Positions 25,516-34,604 are shown, numbered from the stretch's first letter. The stretch: 64,000 nucleotides of DNA from Paenibacillus flagellatus (GCF_003217775.1 NZ_QJVJ01000009.1:124001-188000), one strand, 5' to 3'. The notes: generated by a model not told the origin, from the sequence alone. Made by a program: numbers and translations.

Positions 25516-25605
25516 GTTGCATGCGAGGCGAACGTATGTGTGGTATAGTGGAGAAAAACGCGCGCCGGTCGGACCGGCGCCGGAGCAACCGGCGGAGGGT
25601 CGGAC

Positions 25606-27963
25606 ATGACGGACAGGATCGACATATCGGTTCGCGCCTTGGCGGAGTACGCTCACCGGAGCGGAAGCATCGAGGCCGGCTTCCGGACGGCGGCGGCGCT
25701 CGTCGAAGGCACGAAGGCGCATCGCGCCGTTCAAGAGACGTACCGCGAGACCGACCGGAAAGAAGTGTACGTCTCGGGCGAAGTCGAGCACGAGGGCATC
25801 GTGTTCCGGATCGACGGAAGGTGCGACGGGCTGCTTGCGGACGAGGACGGCGCGATCGCGACCGTGGACGAAATCAAATCGACGGCCGGCGATTGGAGCG
25901 CCGCCGAGAGCGAGGGGGCACCCGTCCACTGGGCGCAAGCCCAATGCTACGCGTACCTGTACGCGCGAGCCGAAGGCTTGCCCGGCATGCGCGTCCGGCT
26001 GACGTACGTGCACCGGACGTCCGGGGAGCAGCGAAGGTTCGAGCGGTCGTACGCTTTGGCGGAGCTGGAGGCGATCGTCCGCGAGCTTGTCCGCACGTAC
26101 GCTCCGTTCGCGGCCGTGCAAATACGACATGCCAAGCTTCGCGATGCGAGCGCGAAGGCGCTGTCGTTTCCTTATGCGGACTATCGTCAAGGCCAACGCC
26201 GCTTCGCCGGGGCGGTCTATACGGCGATCGCGGAGCGAAAGCGGCTGTTCGCCCGGGCGCCTACGGGGACGGGGAAGACGATCTCGACGCTGTTCCCCGC
26301 CGTGAAGGCGATCGGCGAGGGCGTGCTGCAGCGCTTTTTTTATTTGACCGCCAAGACGACGACACGCGCGGCGGCGGAGGACGCCTTTTCGCTTATGGAG
26401 TCGAAGGGGCTGCATCTGCGGCGGGTGACGATCACCGCCAAAGAAGCGATCTGCTTCAAGGAGGAGACGCGGTGCGACAAAGCGTATTGCGAGTACGCCG
26501 ACGGCTACTACGACCGGATCAATGGTGCACTGCTCGACCTGCTCGGCTCCGAAATCGCCATTACCCGCGAAATCGCGGAAGCGTACGCCCGCAAGCACCG
26601 GGTTTGTCCGTTCGAGATGTCGCTAGATGCGGCGTATGCGGCCGATGCGATCGTATGCGACTACAACTATGTCTTCGATCCGCGCGTGTCGCTGAAGCGG
26701 CTGTTCGAGGAGCAGAAGCGGCATGCCGCCGTGCTCGTCGACGAAGCGCACAATCTGGTCGACCGGGGGCGGGACATGTTTTCGGCCGAGCTGACGAAGG
26801 CTCCGTTCGTTGAACTGAAGAGGTTTGCGAAAGGACGCAACCGCACGCTCTACGAGGCGGTCAAGGCGGTCAACGACTGGTTGATTGCGCTGCGCAAAGG
26901 GCAAGGAGACGAACGCGTCTTCACGTCTGCGGAAGCGCCGGCCGAGCTGGTCGGCTTGCTCGAGACGTTCGCGGAGGAGGCCGGACGGGAGCTGGCCCGT
27001 TCGCCTGCCGACGAGACGACGAAGCTTTTGACCGACGTGTACTATGCCGCCCAGAACATGATCCGCACCTCGGGATATTACGACGAGCGGTTCGTGACTT
27101 ATGCGGAATTCGCGAGAAACGACGTCCGGCTCAAGCTGTTCTGTCTCGACCCGTCGATGCTGCTCCGTCAGGCGGTCAAAGGGTACCGTTCGCTCGTCGC
27201 GTTCTCCGCCACGTTGTCCCCGCTCGGCTACTATCGGGACATGCTCGGAGGCGAGGCGGACGATTATACGATGTCGATTCCGTCGCCGTTCGGGAAGGAG
27301 CAGCTGGAGGTGTACGTCCTCCCGCTGTCGACCCGTTACGCGGACCGCGGCCGCTCGGTCGCACCGATCGCCGCCATGCTGCATGAGCTGATGGGCAAAA
27401 GGCCGGGCAACACGCTCGTCTTCTTCCCGTCGTACGAGTATATGAACGCCGTATACGAAGCGTATGAGGAGAAGCCGTCCGACGTACGGACGCTTGTCCA
27501 GCGCAGCGGCATGGCCGAGGAGGAGCGCTCGGCGTTTCTCGAAGCGTTTCGCGAGGAAGGGGAGCAGCCGGTAATCGGGTTCGCGGTGATGGGGGGCGTG
27601 TTCTCGGAAGGGATCGATTTGACCGGAAACCGGCTGACGGGCGTCGTCGTGGTCGGCGTCGGTCTGCCCCAGGTCGGGCTGGAGCGGGAGCTGATCAAGC
27701 GGCAGGCGGACGAGACGGGGAGGAACGGCTTCGACTACGCCTACCGCTATCCGGGCATGAATAAGGTCATGCAAGCCGGCGGAAGGCTCATCCGGACGGA
27801 ATCGGACCGGGGGACGCTCGTGCTCGTCGACGACCGGTTCGTGCAGCCGGGCTACCGGATGCTGCTTCCGGACGAGTGGAGGTCCGGGACGGTTTGCCGC
27901 ACGATCGGGGAGGCGATGTTCGGGACGACATCGGCGGAGGAAGATGGAGGAACCGGAGGATGA
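25606..27963 (+). CDS. PD-(D/E)XK nuclease-XPD/DinG-type helicase fusion
   Basis: 785 residues. The N-terminal 190 residues hold a RecB/Cas4-like nuclease: H39, D74 (GRCDG), E89 and K91 (DEIKS) and Q111-Y115 (QAQCYAY). The rest is a superfamily 2 DNA helicase: Walker A APTGTGKT (218-225), four iron-sulfur cysteines C283, C290, C295 and C334, DEAH box at 379-382, and C-terminal motifs GGVFSEGIDL and QAGGRLIRTESDRG. Such proteins unwind and cut DNA 5'-3' and are assigned to repair or replication-fork processing. The gene is alone between two terminators. Confidence 0.88.
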   Translation: MTDRIDISVRALAEYAHRSGSIEAGFRTAAALVEGTKAHRAVQETYRETDRKEVYVSGEVEHEGIVFRIDGRCDGLLADEDGAIATVDEIKSTAGDWSAAESEGAPVHWAQAQCYAYLYARAEGLPGMRVRLTYVHRTSGEQRRFERSYALAELEAIVRELVRTYAPFAAVQIRHAKLRDASAKALSFPYADYRQGQRRFAGAVYTAIAERKRLFARAPTGTGKTISTLFPAVKAIGEGVLQRFFYLTAKTTTRAAAEDAFSLMESKGLHLRRVTITAKEAICFKEETRCDKAYCEYADGYYDRINGALLDLLGSEIAITREIAEAYARKHRVCPFEMSLDAAYAADAIVCDYNYVFDPRVSLKRLFEEQKRHAAVLVDEAHNLVDRGRDMFSAELTKAPFVELKRFAKGRNRTLYEAVKAVNDWLIALRKGQGDERVFTSAEAPAELVGLLETFAEEAGRELARSPADETTKLLTDVYYAAQNMIRTSGYYDERFVTYAEFARNDVRLKLFCLDPSMLLRQAVKGYRSLVAFSATLSPLGYYRDMLGGEADDYTMSIPSPFGKEQLEVYVLPLSTRYADRGRSVAPIAAMLHELMGKRPGNTLVFFPSYEYMNAVYEAYEEKPSDVRTLVQRSGMAEEERSAFLEAFREEGEQPVIGFAVMGGVFSEGIDLTGNRLTGVVVVGVGLPQVGLERELIKRQADETGRNGFDYAYRYPGMNKVMQAGGRLIRTESDRGTLVLVDDRFVQPGYRMLLPDEWRSGTVCRTIGEAMFGTTSAEEDGGTGG

Positions 27964-27974
27964 TTGTTCTTCCG

Positions 27975-28009
27975 GGAGAGGCGGGGTTTGTCGGTTCCGC
28001 CCTCCTTTT
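27975..28009 (+). terminator. Intrinsic terminator after the helicase gene
   Basis: GGAG-A-GGCGG (27975-27984) pairs with CCGCC-CTCC (27997-28005), then TTTT. Confidence 0.78.
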
Positions 28010-28075
28010 CAGCGGACGGACACAAAATGTTCACAATTGTCGAAAATTGATTTTTCTCTAATTTTCGGATCGGGG

Positions 28076-28081
28076 GTATAA
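28076..28081 (+). promoter_or_regulatory. Candidate -10 element of the DUF1641-ndh operon
   Basis: TATAAT lies 25 bases upstream of the structured leader. No good -35 is seen at 16-18 bp, so an activator may be needed. An imperfect palindrome, TTCACAATTGTCGAA, lies about 40 bp further upstream. Confidence 0.5.
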
Positions 28082-28105
28082 TAAGAATCACATAGGGTTC
28101 GTTTC

Positions 28106-28300
28106 ATACCTGTTCCTGCTCTTGATCGGGAAGACTGCAGTTCCGGCAGAACACCTGTGATGACGACACGGATGCGAAAGCATCCTCATTCGGGCATTGC
28201 TTGTGAAAAATGGAACAATCGCTCCGAATCAAGCTTTTCAAAGCCATCATCCGGATTTCTTGCTAAGACGACAAGACGTCTGCCTTGCTTGAACAGGTAT
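28106..28300 (+). ncRNA. Candidate structured leader RNA of the DUF1641-ndh operon
   Basis: ATACCTGTTC (28106-28115) is perfectly complementary to GAACAGGTAT (28291-28300), closing a domain of 195 nt. Inside, CTTGATCGG (28121-28129) pairs with CCGAATCAAG (28224-28233) with one bulged A. Further hairpins: GGATGC-GAAA-GCATCC (28170-28185), CTGC/GCAG (28135-28149) and AGACG/CGTCT (28266-28281). I do not recognise it as a known riboswitch class. The 48 nt after it lead to the DUF1641 start codon. Confidence 0.62.
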
Positions 28301-28348
28301 CGGGAAACAGCGGGCTTCTATTTTCAAAGCAAAGGAGGACGTTTACTT

Positions 28349-28786
28349 ATGTCAGAAACATCCGCGCAACAAGTTCTTGCTCCCGTGGAAGCCGCGACGG
28401 CTCCTACGACCGACGTGCTCGATCAATTGATGAAGCCGGAGGTGCAGCAATCGCTAACGGTGCTCGTCGACAACTTGCCGAAGCTGGCGGAGATGGTCAC
28501 CATCTTGACCAAAACGTACGATCTGGTGCAAAACGTCGTCACCGACCGCGTCCTGATCGAGGATCTGAAGGGCGGCTTCGACGAAATGGTCCGGCCGATC
28601 ACCGAAAAAGCGAAAGGCCTCGCCTCCGCCGCGATCGAAGCCGGCGACCGCTCGCAAGCGGAGTCGGGTACGATCGGGCTGTTCGGGCTGCTCAAAATGC
28701 TGAAGGATCCGCAAGTGCAGCAGACGCTCCGTTACGCGCAAGCGTTCCTGGAAGTGCTCGGCGAACGTCGGAACCAACAAGGTTAA
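28349..28786 (+). CDS. DUF1641 family protein (YjlC-like)
   Basis: 145 residues from ATG 28349, 9 bases after AAAGGAGG. The helical pattern VLDQLMKPEVQQSLTVLVDN and later LLKMLKDPQVQQTLRYAQAF is typical of DUF1641. In B. subtilis the corresponding gene yjlC is co-transcribed with ndh, exactly as here (34 bases to the next start). It has no catalytic motif; a role as partner or regulator of the type II NADH dehydrogenase is an inference from this conserved pairing. Confidence 0.88.
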   Translation: MSETSAQQVLAPVEAATAPTTDVLDQLMKPEVQQSLTVLVDNLPKLAEMVTILTKTYDLVQNVVTDRVLIEDLKGGFDEMVRPITEKAKGLASAAIEAGDRSQAESGTIGLFGLLKMLKDPQVQQTLRYAQAFLEVLGERRNQQG

Positions 28787-28820
28787 TTAAGGACGCGTAC
28801 ATTCAGGACGGAGGATGAGT

Positions 28821-29999
28821 ATGTCGAAGCAAATAGTAATATTGGGCGGCGGGTACGGCGGTTTGCTCGCTGCATTGACGACGCGCAAATATATGTCGGC
28901 CGAGGAAGCGACGATTACGATCGTGAACCGGTTCCCGACGCACCAAATCATCACCGAGCTGCATCGTCTGGCCGCGGGCAACCTGTCGGAGAAGGCGGTG
29001 GCGCTGCCGCTCGAGAAGCTGCTCAAGGGCAAGCAAGTGAACCTGATGGTCGACACCGTGCTGGAAATTTCCCCCGACAACAAGCAAGTGAAGCTGGCGG
29101 GAGGCGCTTATCTTCAGTATGATCTGCTCGTCGTCGCGCTCGGCAGCGAAACGGCGTTCTTCGGCATTCCGGGACTGCAGGAGCACAGCTTCACGCTGAA
29201 GTCGGTCAACGACGCGAACAAGCTTCGCGCCCACGTCGAAGCGCGCATCGAAGCTTACAGCATCTCGAACAACAAGGCGGACGCGACGTTCGTCGTAGGC
29301 GGCGGCGGCCTGACCGGCATCGAGCTGGTCGGGGAATTCGCCGACATGCTGCCGCAGCTGTGCCGCAAGTACGCGGTCGACTTCAACGACATCTCGCTCT
29401 ACTGCGTGGAAGCGGGTCCGTCGATTTTGGCCGGCTTCGCGCCGGAATTGGTGCAGCGCGCCCAGTCGAGCCTCGAAAAGCGCGGCGTGAAGTTCCTGAT
29501 CGGCGTCGCGATTACGGAAATGAAGGAAACGTCCGTTTCCTTGAAGGACGGCAGCTCGATCGAGACGAATACGCTCGTCTGGACCGGCGGCGTACAAGGC
29601 AATGCGGTCGTAGCGAACTCGGGCATCGAAGTGAACCGCGGACGTGCTACCGTCACGGAAAGCTTGCAATCGACGTCGCACCCGGACATTTTCCTGGCCG
29701 GCGACAGCGCGGTCGTCATGAGCCCGGAAGGACGCCCGTACCCGCCGACGGCGCAGCTCGCTTGGCAAATGGGCGAACTGATCGGCTACAACATCTACGC
29801 GTACTTCAAAGGCGCGACGATGGAGTCGTTCAAGCCGGTATTCTCCGGTACGCTTGCGAGCCTCGGACGCAAGGACGCGATCGGCACGATCGGCGGCAAC
29901 CAAACCCGTCTGAAAGGCTTGCCGGCTTCGCTGATGAAGGAAGCGAGCAACATCCGGTATTTGTCGCATATTAACGGCGTATTTACGCTGGCGTATTGA
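28821..29999 (+). CDS. ndh: Type II NADH:quinone oxidoreductase (NDH-2)
   Basis: 392 residues. The N-terminal FAD motif IVILGGGYGGLLAAL, the second dinucleotide motif TFVVGGGGLTGIELVGEFAD (about residues 155-175) and the quinone-site/FAD segment HPDIFLAGDSAVV with PPTAQLAWQMG are all present. The enzyme is a membrane-surface flavoprotein passing electrons from NADH to menaquinone without pumping protons. ATG 28821 is preferred over 28815 because GGAGG abuts the latter. It is the second gene after DUF1641 and ends at a strong terminator. Confidence 0.92.
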   Translation: MSKQIVILGGGYGGLLAALTTRKYMSAEEATITIVNRFPTHQIITELHRLAAGNLSEKAVALPLEKLLKGKQVNLMVDTVLEISPDNKQVKLAGGAYLQYDLLVVALGSETAFFGIPGLQEHSFTLKSVNDANKLRAHVEARIEAYSISNNKADATFVVGGGGLTGIELVGEFADMLPQLCRKYAVDFNDISLYCVEAGPSILAGFAPELVQRAQSSLEKRGVKFLIGVAITEMKETSVSLKDGSSIETNTLVWTGGVQGNAVVANSGIEVNRGRATVTESLQSTSHPDIFLAGDSAVVMSPEGRPYPPTAQLAWQMGELIGYNIYAYFKGATMESFKPVFSGTLASLGRKDAIGTIGGNQTRLKGLPASLMKEASNIRYLSHINGVFTLAY

Positions 30000-30011
30000 T
30001 CGTAGGACCGC

Positions 30012-30040
30012 AAAAAGGCACCCGGAACGGGTGCCTTTTT
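30012..30040. terminator. Bidirectional terminator between ndh and the yeiH-like gene
   Basis: AAAAAGGCACCC (30012-30023), loop, GGGTGCCTTTTT (30029-30040). Confidence 0.92.
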
Positions 30041-30054
30041 GCATGGGTGCCGTC

Positions 30055-31116
30055 TTATGCCGCGAAGAACGCGAGCACCGACAGCAGCACCGACGTGACG
30101 CTCATGGCGAGCAGCGGGCGAAGCGCCTTGGAGCGGAGCCGGCGCAGGTCCACGTTCAGCCCGAGACCGACCATCGCCATCGCCAGCAGCAGCGTCGTCG
30201 CGACCGACAAGCCGTCCGCCAAGCCGGCCGGGAACGGAACCCGTACGCCCAGCACGTAGCTGCCGATGACGCTGGCCGCCATAAATCCGAGCAAAAACAA
30301 CGGGAACTCCGGCTTGACGCCCGATTGATGCGAGCCCGACCGCTTCCTCCAGGCGATGAGCACAAAGCAGAGCGGGACGAGCAAAAATACCCGCCCGAGC
30401 TTCGCGAGCAGCGCCGCCGCGAGCGCGTCCGGTCCGGCCGGCTCGGCGGCCAGCGCGACGTGCGCGAGCTCGTGCAGGCTGACGCCGGCCCAACCGCCGT
30501 ATGCGGCCGCGTCGAGCGGCAGAAGCGGGCGCAGCAGCGCATAGGCGACCGCGAAGACGGTGCCGACGAGCGCGATCATCCCTGCACCGATCGCCGTGTC
30601 TTCCTCCTTCGCGTCCACGATCGGCGATACCGCCGCGATGGCGGCCGCCCCGCAGACGCCCGTTCCGATGCCGAGCAGCAGCGACAAGCCGGCGTCGGCT
30701 TTGAGCCGTCGGCCGAGCCATACCGTAAGCGCGATCGAGAAGACGATCGCGGCGGCGTCCCGGGCGAGCAGCCCGATGCCGTCGCGCAGCACCGTGTCGA
30801 CGTTCAGCTTGAGTCCGAACAGGACGATGGCGGTCCGCAGCAGCGTTTTCGAGGAAAAACGGATACCCGTGCGCAGCGGCTCCGGGTAACCGTGAAAATG
30901 ACGGTACGCGACGGCGATGCCGATCGCGCACGCCAGCGGCCCCGCCCGGTCGAAGCCCGGCAAGCGGGCCAGCCCCCAGCCGAGCAGCGCCAGCGTCAGC
31001 GTGAAGGCGACGCCTGCTATCCATAGGCGGGCGCGCGACGGCTGTTCCAGTCCCGGCCTCGGTCTGCCATAATCGATCGTTTCCATTGCCAGTGGCGGTG
31101 TCGATTGCACGTTCAT
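30055..31116 (-). CDS. YeiH/UPF0324 family putative sulfate/sulfite-related exporter
   Basis: 353 residues, about ten predicted membrane segments. Family landmarks: TAIVLFGLKLNVDTVL, GIGTGVCGAAAIAAVSPIV, WAGVSLHELAHVALA and the C-terminal MAMVGLGLNVDLRRL. The physiological substrate is unsettled; the family is annotated as a putative sulfate exporter. It is divergent from a LysR gene of the CysL/YeiE group, the pairing also seen in enterobacteria (yeiE-yeiH), so regulation by that protein is likely. Confidence 0.85.
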   Translation of the reverse strand: MNVQSTPPLAMETIDYGRPRPGLEQPSRARLWIAGVAFTLTLALLGWGLARLPGFDRAGPLACAIGIAVAYRHFHGYPEPLRTGIRFSSKTLLRTAIVLFGLKLNVDTVLRDGIGLLARDAAAIVFSIALTVWLGRRLKADAGLSLLLGIGTGVCGAAAIAAVSPIVDAKEEDTAIGAGMIALVGTVFAVAYALLRPLLPLDAAAYGGWAGVSLHELAHVALAAEPAGPDALAAALLAKLGRVFLLVPLCFVLIAWRKRSGSHQSGVKPEFPLFLLGFMAASVIGSYVLGVRVPFPAGLADGLSVATTLLLAMAMVGLGLNVDLRRLRSKALRPLLAMSVTSVLLSVLAFFAA

Positions 31117-31161
31117 TCGTCCGCACCTCCGTTTTCGTTCTATTCCAGCATACGCGCGGCA

Positions 31162-31195
31162 TTGAAATAAGGGAAATAAATCGTTATGATGATTT
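31162..31195 (+). promoter_or_regulatory. Promoter of the LysR gene with overlapping inverted repeats
   Basis: TTGAAA (31162-31167), 17-bp spacer, TATGAT (31185-31190). ATAA-ATCG-TTAT (31176-31187) and AAATC-N8-GATTT (31178-31195) overlap the -10, consistent with LysR autoregulation. Confidence 0.65.
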
Positions 31196-31246
31196 GCATA
31201 AGTAAACGGTTATGGAAGGGCGAGAATCGGGCGCGGAGGGAATCGA

Positions 31247-32140
31247 ATGGATCAAGCGCTGATCGTATTCATTGCGGTGGCGGAAAAGAAACATTTTACG
31301 AGGGCGGCGGAGGAGCTTCATATGACACAGCCGGCGGTCAGCCAATATATCCGGGCGCTGGAACGGACGGTCGGGACGCGGCTGCTGGAGCGGGACCGGA
31401 AGCAGGTGCGGCTGAACAAGGCGGGGGAGATCGTCTACCGGCATGCCAAAGAGATCGTCGGTCTGTACGGCCGCATGCAGTCGCTCGTCGACGATTTGCT
31501 GCACCAGGCGAGCGGCCGGCTTGCGATCGGGGCGAGCTACACGTTCGGCGAATATGCGCTGCCGCGGATCATCGCCCGGCTGCAGTCGTTGTATCCGTCC
31601 GTGAAGCCGGCCATCTCGATCGGCAATACGAAGGACATTTCCGAGGCGGTCGCTGCGGGGGAATTGGATATCGGCGTCGTCGAAGGCGAATTCCCGCACG
31701 AGCGGCTGCGCATCGAGCCGTTCGCGGAGGACCGGATGCACGTCGTCGCCATGGCCGGCCATCGGCTGGCGCAGACGGAGCGGGGCAGGCTCGGCATCGA
31801 CGAGCTGGCGGACGAGACGTGGATCGTCCGGGAATCGGGATCGGGGACGCGCAAGGCGACCGAGTCGATGTTCGCGCGCTTCGGATTCGAGCCGCGAAGC
31901 CGAATGGAGTTCGGCAGCACTCAGCTGATCAAGGAATCGGTGGAGGCCGGGCTCGGCGTCTCGCTGCTGTCGGGCTGGGCGATCCGCAAGGAGCTGGCGC
32001 TCGGTACGCTGCGGGTGCTGGACGTCGCGGGAACGCCGGTGTCGCGGCAGTTTTACGTCGTCATCCCGGCCGCCGACTTCCATACCCGGGCGACGGAGGT
32101 GTTCCGCGAGCTGCTGCTGCGCGAAGGGGCGCATCCGTAA
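31247..32140 (+). CDS. LysR family transcriptional regulator (CysL/YeiE-like)
   Basis: 297 residues. N-terminal winged helix (FTRAAEELHMTQPAVSQYI) followed by a two-subdomain periplasmic-binding-like ligand domain (from about residue 90; IGASYTFGEYALPRII, RESGSGTRKATESMF). The RESGSGTR segment is characteristic of the CysL/YeiE branch that senses sulfur or anion metabolites. The divergent yeiH-like gene is the probable target. The effector is inferred only from the branch. Confidence 0.88.
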   Translation: MDQALIVFIAVAEKKHFTRAAEELHMTQPAVSQYIRALERTVGTRLLERDRKQVRLNKAGEIVYRHAKEIVGLYGRMQSLVDDLLHQASGRLAIGASYTFGEYALPRIIARLQSLYPSVKPAISIGNTKDISEAVAAGELDIGVVEGEFPHERLRIEPFAEDRMHVVAMAGHRLAQTERGRLGIDELADETWIVRESGSGTRKATESMFARFGFEPRSRMEFGSTQLIKESVEAGLGVSLLSGWAIRKELALGTLRVLDVAGTPVSRQFYVVIPAADFHTRATEVFRELLLREGAHP

Positions 32141-32174
32141 TCGGCGGCGCTACGCTTGGGCGCCGGACGGCGCA

Positions 32175-32633
32175 TTACTGCGGTTCGGGCAGCCGGCCTA
32201 CCGTCATCGCCCGGTACCGCCACATGATCCGGCGAACCGGATTCGACAGCTCCTCCCGGCATTGGACGATGATCGTCACTTCCGGCAGCCGGGAAGGCGG
32301 CTTGCGTCCTTCGCTTTTTTGAACGGCCTTGAACGTGCCGAAGCCTGCGGCGAATCCGATCACGGTGGAGATCAGCCCCCAGATGAGCGGTCCCCATGCG
32401 AGCCGGAAGCCGACGCTCGTCCCGATGACGCAGCATGCCGTCGCGCACGCCATGCCGGCTTCGATCGGCTTGCGGTTCTGCTCGCCGGAGACGTCCGTCC
32501 GCACGAACGATTCCTTCGGATCGGCGTCCATCGGGACGACCATCATATATCGGCGCTCGATCCCGGTTTGCTCGAGCTCGGCCAGCGCCTGCTCCAGTTC
32601 GAACGAATGCTCGAACGTGCCGATGATCAACAA
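32175..32633 (-). CDS. Conserved membrane protein, general-stress-17M-like layout
   Basis: 152 residues. The N-terminal 40 residues (MLIIGTFEHSFELEQALAEL) resemble the small alpha/beta domain found in general stress 17M-type proteins; two adjacent membrane segments with GxxxG-type glycines follow (about 65-105: LISTVIGFAAGFGTF). No catalytic residues are evident. It starts 16 bases after the end of the upstream membrane-protein gene, so the two form an operon. Function unknown. Confidence 0.6.
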   Translation of the reverse strand: MLIIGTFEHSFELEQALAELEQTGIERRYMMVVPMDADPKESFVRTDVSGEQNRKPIEAGMACATACCVIGTSVGFRLAWGPLIWGLISTVIGFAAGFGTFKAVQKSEGRKPPSRLPEVTIIVQCREELSNPVRRIMWRYRAMTVGRLPEPQ

Positions 32634-32649
32634 CGTGCTTCCCCTCCCG

Positions 32650-33411
32650 CTATGGAAAAATACGAACGTCGGAATGCCGGTATCGTTCCGCGAAATGCTG
32701 GCGCTGCTCGATCCGGAACAGCCGGTTGTGCTCGGAGGCCGTCGAGTACGCGTGGTATACCGCTCCGCCCATGACGGAAGGCATGAACAACAGCCAGTGC
32801 GGGTGCAGCATGGCGATCGAATCGGCGAGCCGGCCCTGGAGCAGTGCGATCAACGATTCGTGGGAGCGGGACAGCCCCATGTACACCCACCACCAGAACA
32901 TGCCGTAAAAAGCGAGACAAAGTCGGTGATTGTACAGCTGTCCGAGCCCGGGGAAGAAGAAGGAGCTGACGCTTGCGGCGAACGGGCTTTTGGGCTCCAA
33001 ATATTGAACCTCCACAGGGTGCAGGGCGAACCGGTTGATTCGAACGTTCTCCGCTTCGGCCAGCGCGATGAGCTTGTTCTGGACGACGGCCGACCGGTAG
33101 CTGTCCCAGATGGCGAACAAATAGATGATGACATAACCGAACGTCCAACGAGGCGCGATGGTCGATTTGGCCAGCTCGAACTGTCCGCAGAACGAGTACA
33201 CCATCCCTTCGTTGATCCGGGCCAGCGTGTTGATGACGACCTCCGACAACGTCAGCAGGATGCCGCGGAAGTATTGGTTCAGCACCATATGACCGAAGCC
33301 CGGAAACGCGGCGGACCACCAGGCGACCATAAACGGATTTTGCCTTTGCAAATAACTGACGCCGAAAAAGCTGACCATCGCCCGCGGCGTCCGCTTACCG
33401 CGTCTATTCAC
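32650..33411 (-). CDS. Multi-pass membrane protein with two TM2-like repeats
   Basis: 253 residues from GTG 33411 (GGGAGG 6 bases upstream). Two similar pore-like motifs recur: FPGFGHMVLNQYFRG near residue 35 and FFPGLGQLYNHR near residue 155, each followed by a hydrophobic hairpin, as in TM2-domain proteins. A central basic segment (LAEAENVRINRFALHPVEV) separates them. I do not know a function. It is the first gene of a two-gene operon with the stress-17M-like gene. Confidence 0.6.
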   Translation of the reverse strand: MNRRGKRTPRAMVSFFGVSYLQRQNPFMVAWWSAAFPGFGHMVLNQYFRGILLTLSEVVINTLARINEGMVYSFCGQFELAKSTIAPRWTFGYVIIYLFAIWDSYRSAVVQNKLIALAEAENVRINRFALHPVEVQYLEPKSPFAASVSSFFFPGLGQLYNHRLCLAFYGMFWWWVYMGLSRSHESLIALLQGRLADSIAMLHPHWLLFMPSVMGGAVYHAYSTASEHNRLFRIEQRQHFAERYRHSDVRIFP

Positions 33412-33575
33412 GGCCGTCCTCCCGTCCCGATTGGTAAATATATACACACGGTCGATCGTTCGACTTCCATAGTATGTAAATGGACGGCGCGTTCGATACG
33501 CCGGACGGCAAACGAAATAACCGTCCTCCCGAGAAGGAAGGACGGCACCATGGCGACGACGGTTCGGCCGAGCGC

Positions 33576-34604
33576 TTAGCCGGTCAACCGCCGGTACGTC
33601 TCTTGATCGCAGACGACGAACAGCCGCGCATCGGCGGGGATCGTCTCGTCCAGCCGGCGGTTGATGTCGAGCCGATCTCCGTCGGCAATCAGCGTAGCGC
33701 CCTCGCGAAGCAGCTCGTCGAACGCGTCGCGGTACGTGATCCAGTTCGGCTTCTTGCCGATCCGGTGCAGGTCGCCGGCATCCCGGCGGGTCAACAGCTG
33801 CGAGACGAGCTTCGAGGCGCCCGGATCGAAGGCGGAGCGAACCGCTAGCTGGGAGACGGTTTCCGAGCCGACGATGAATTCATCGACTTTTACATGGGTG
33901 AAAGAAGGGATGTTCTCTCGTTCCCGCACCTCGACGATCGTATGGAGATGGCCGAAGTGGCGCTCGATCGTCGTGGCGATCAAGAGCGTCTTGCCGTCGA
34001 TGAAGGCGTTGTCGCGGAGGACGTGCTGGTGCTCCGTCGTCTCGTCGGCGAAGATGAATACCGCCCTCGCCTCGGCCAGGTTCGCCCGCTCCAGCGTTTC
34101 GCGCTGCACCGGGTTGCCTTGGACGTAATGGACCCGGTCCAGATCGACGGGCGTTTTCGCCAACTGGGCGATCAGTACGATTTCGGCGGACGGGTCGCTC
34201 GTCGCGATTTCCTGGATGGCGAGCTCGGCATGCTTGCTCCAGTCGATCATGACGAAATGGTTGCTGCCCTTGTAGCGCAACTTGCCTTCCTCCTTTTTGC
34301 GGTTGTAGGCGAAGACGAAGTCGATCATCTTGCTGATGACGATCGAGATCAGACTGATGCCGAACAGGTACAGGAAAACGCCGAGCAGCTTGCCGGGAAC
34401 CGTTTTCGGGTAAAAGTCGCCGTAGCCGACCGTCGTTACGGTCGTCATGACCCACCAAAAGCCGTTGAACGGATGCTGAAACGTATCCGGCTCAAGCAGC
34501 CAGGCGAGCAATGAGCTTAGCAGGAGCAGCAGGGCGGCCGCCAAGAAGACGACGCGGTTGCTCATGCGGATAATCCGGATTAAAAGTTTGCTGAAAAATA
34601 GCAT
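33576..34604 (-). CDS. Potassium channel with RCK/TrkA-N domain (YugO-like)
   Basis: 342 residues from ATG 34604. Two membrane helices flank the selectivity filter TTVGYGDF (near residue 55), making a minimal 2TM K+ channel; from about residue 110 a Rossmann-type RCK domain (HFVMIDWSKHAELAIQEI, ADETTEHQHVLRDN) and a C-terminal lobe regulate gating. YugO in B. subtilis has this layout and mediates K+ efflux signalling in biofilms. GGTGG lies 6 bases before the start. Selectivity filter and fold are seen directly; ligand is unknown. Confidence 0.9.
   Translation of the reverse strand: MLFFSKLLIRIIRMSNRVVFLAAALLLLLSSLLAWLLEPDTFQHPFNGFWWVMTTVTTVGYGDFYPKTVPGKLLGVFLYLFGISLISIVISKMIDFVFAYNRKKEEGKLRYKGSNHFVMIDWSKHAELAIQEIATSDPSAEIVLIAQLAKTPVDLDRVHYVQGNPVQRETLERANLAEARAVFIFADETTEHQHVLRDNAFIDGKTLLIATTIERHFGHLHTIVEVRERENIPSFTHVKVDEFIVGSETVSQLAVRSAFDPGASKLVSQLLTRRDAGDLHRIGKKPNWITYRDAFDELLREGATLIADGDRLDINRRLDETIPADARLFVVCDQETYRRLTG

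Noticed and set aside
28035-28055. A Rex operator upstream of the ndh operon
   Set aside because: TTCACAATTGTCGAA is palindromic, but its half-sites are in the reverse order to the Rex consensus and one base is missing.
28106-28300. Identity as a c-di-GMP-I, SAM, FMN, T-box or 6S RNA
   Set aside because: A few short words (such as CAAAGCC and a GNRA hairpin) recall these classes, but their conserved cores are absent, so I left the element unassigned.
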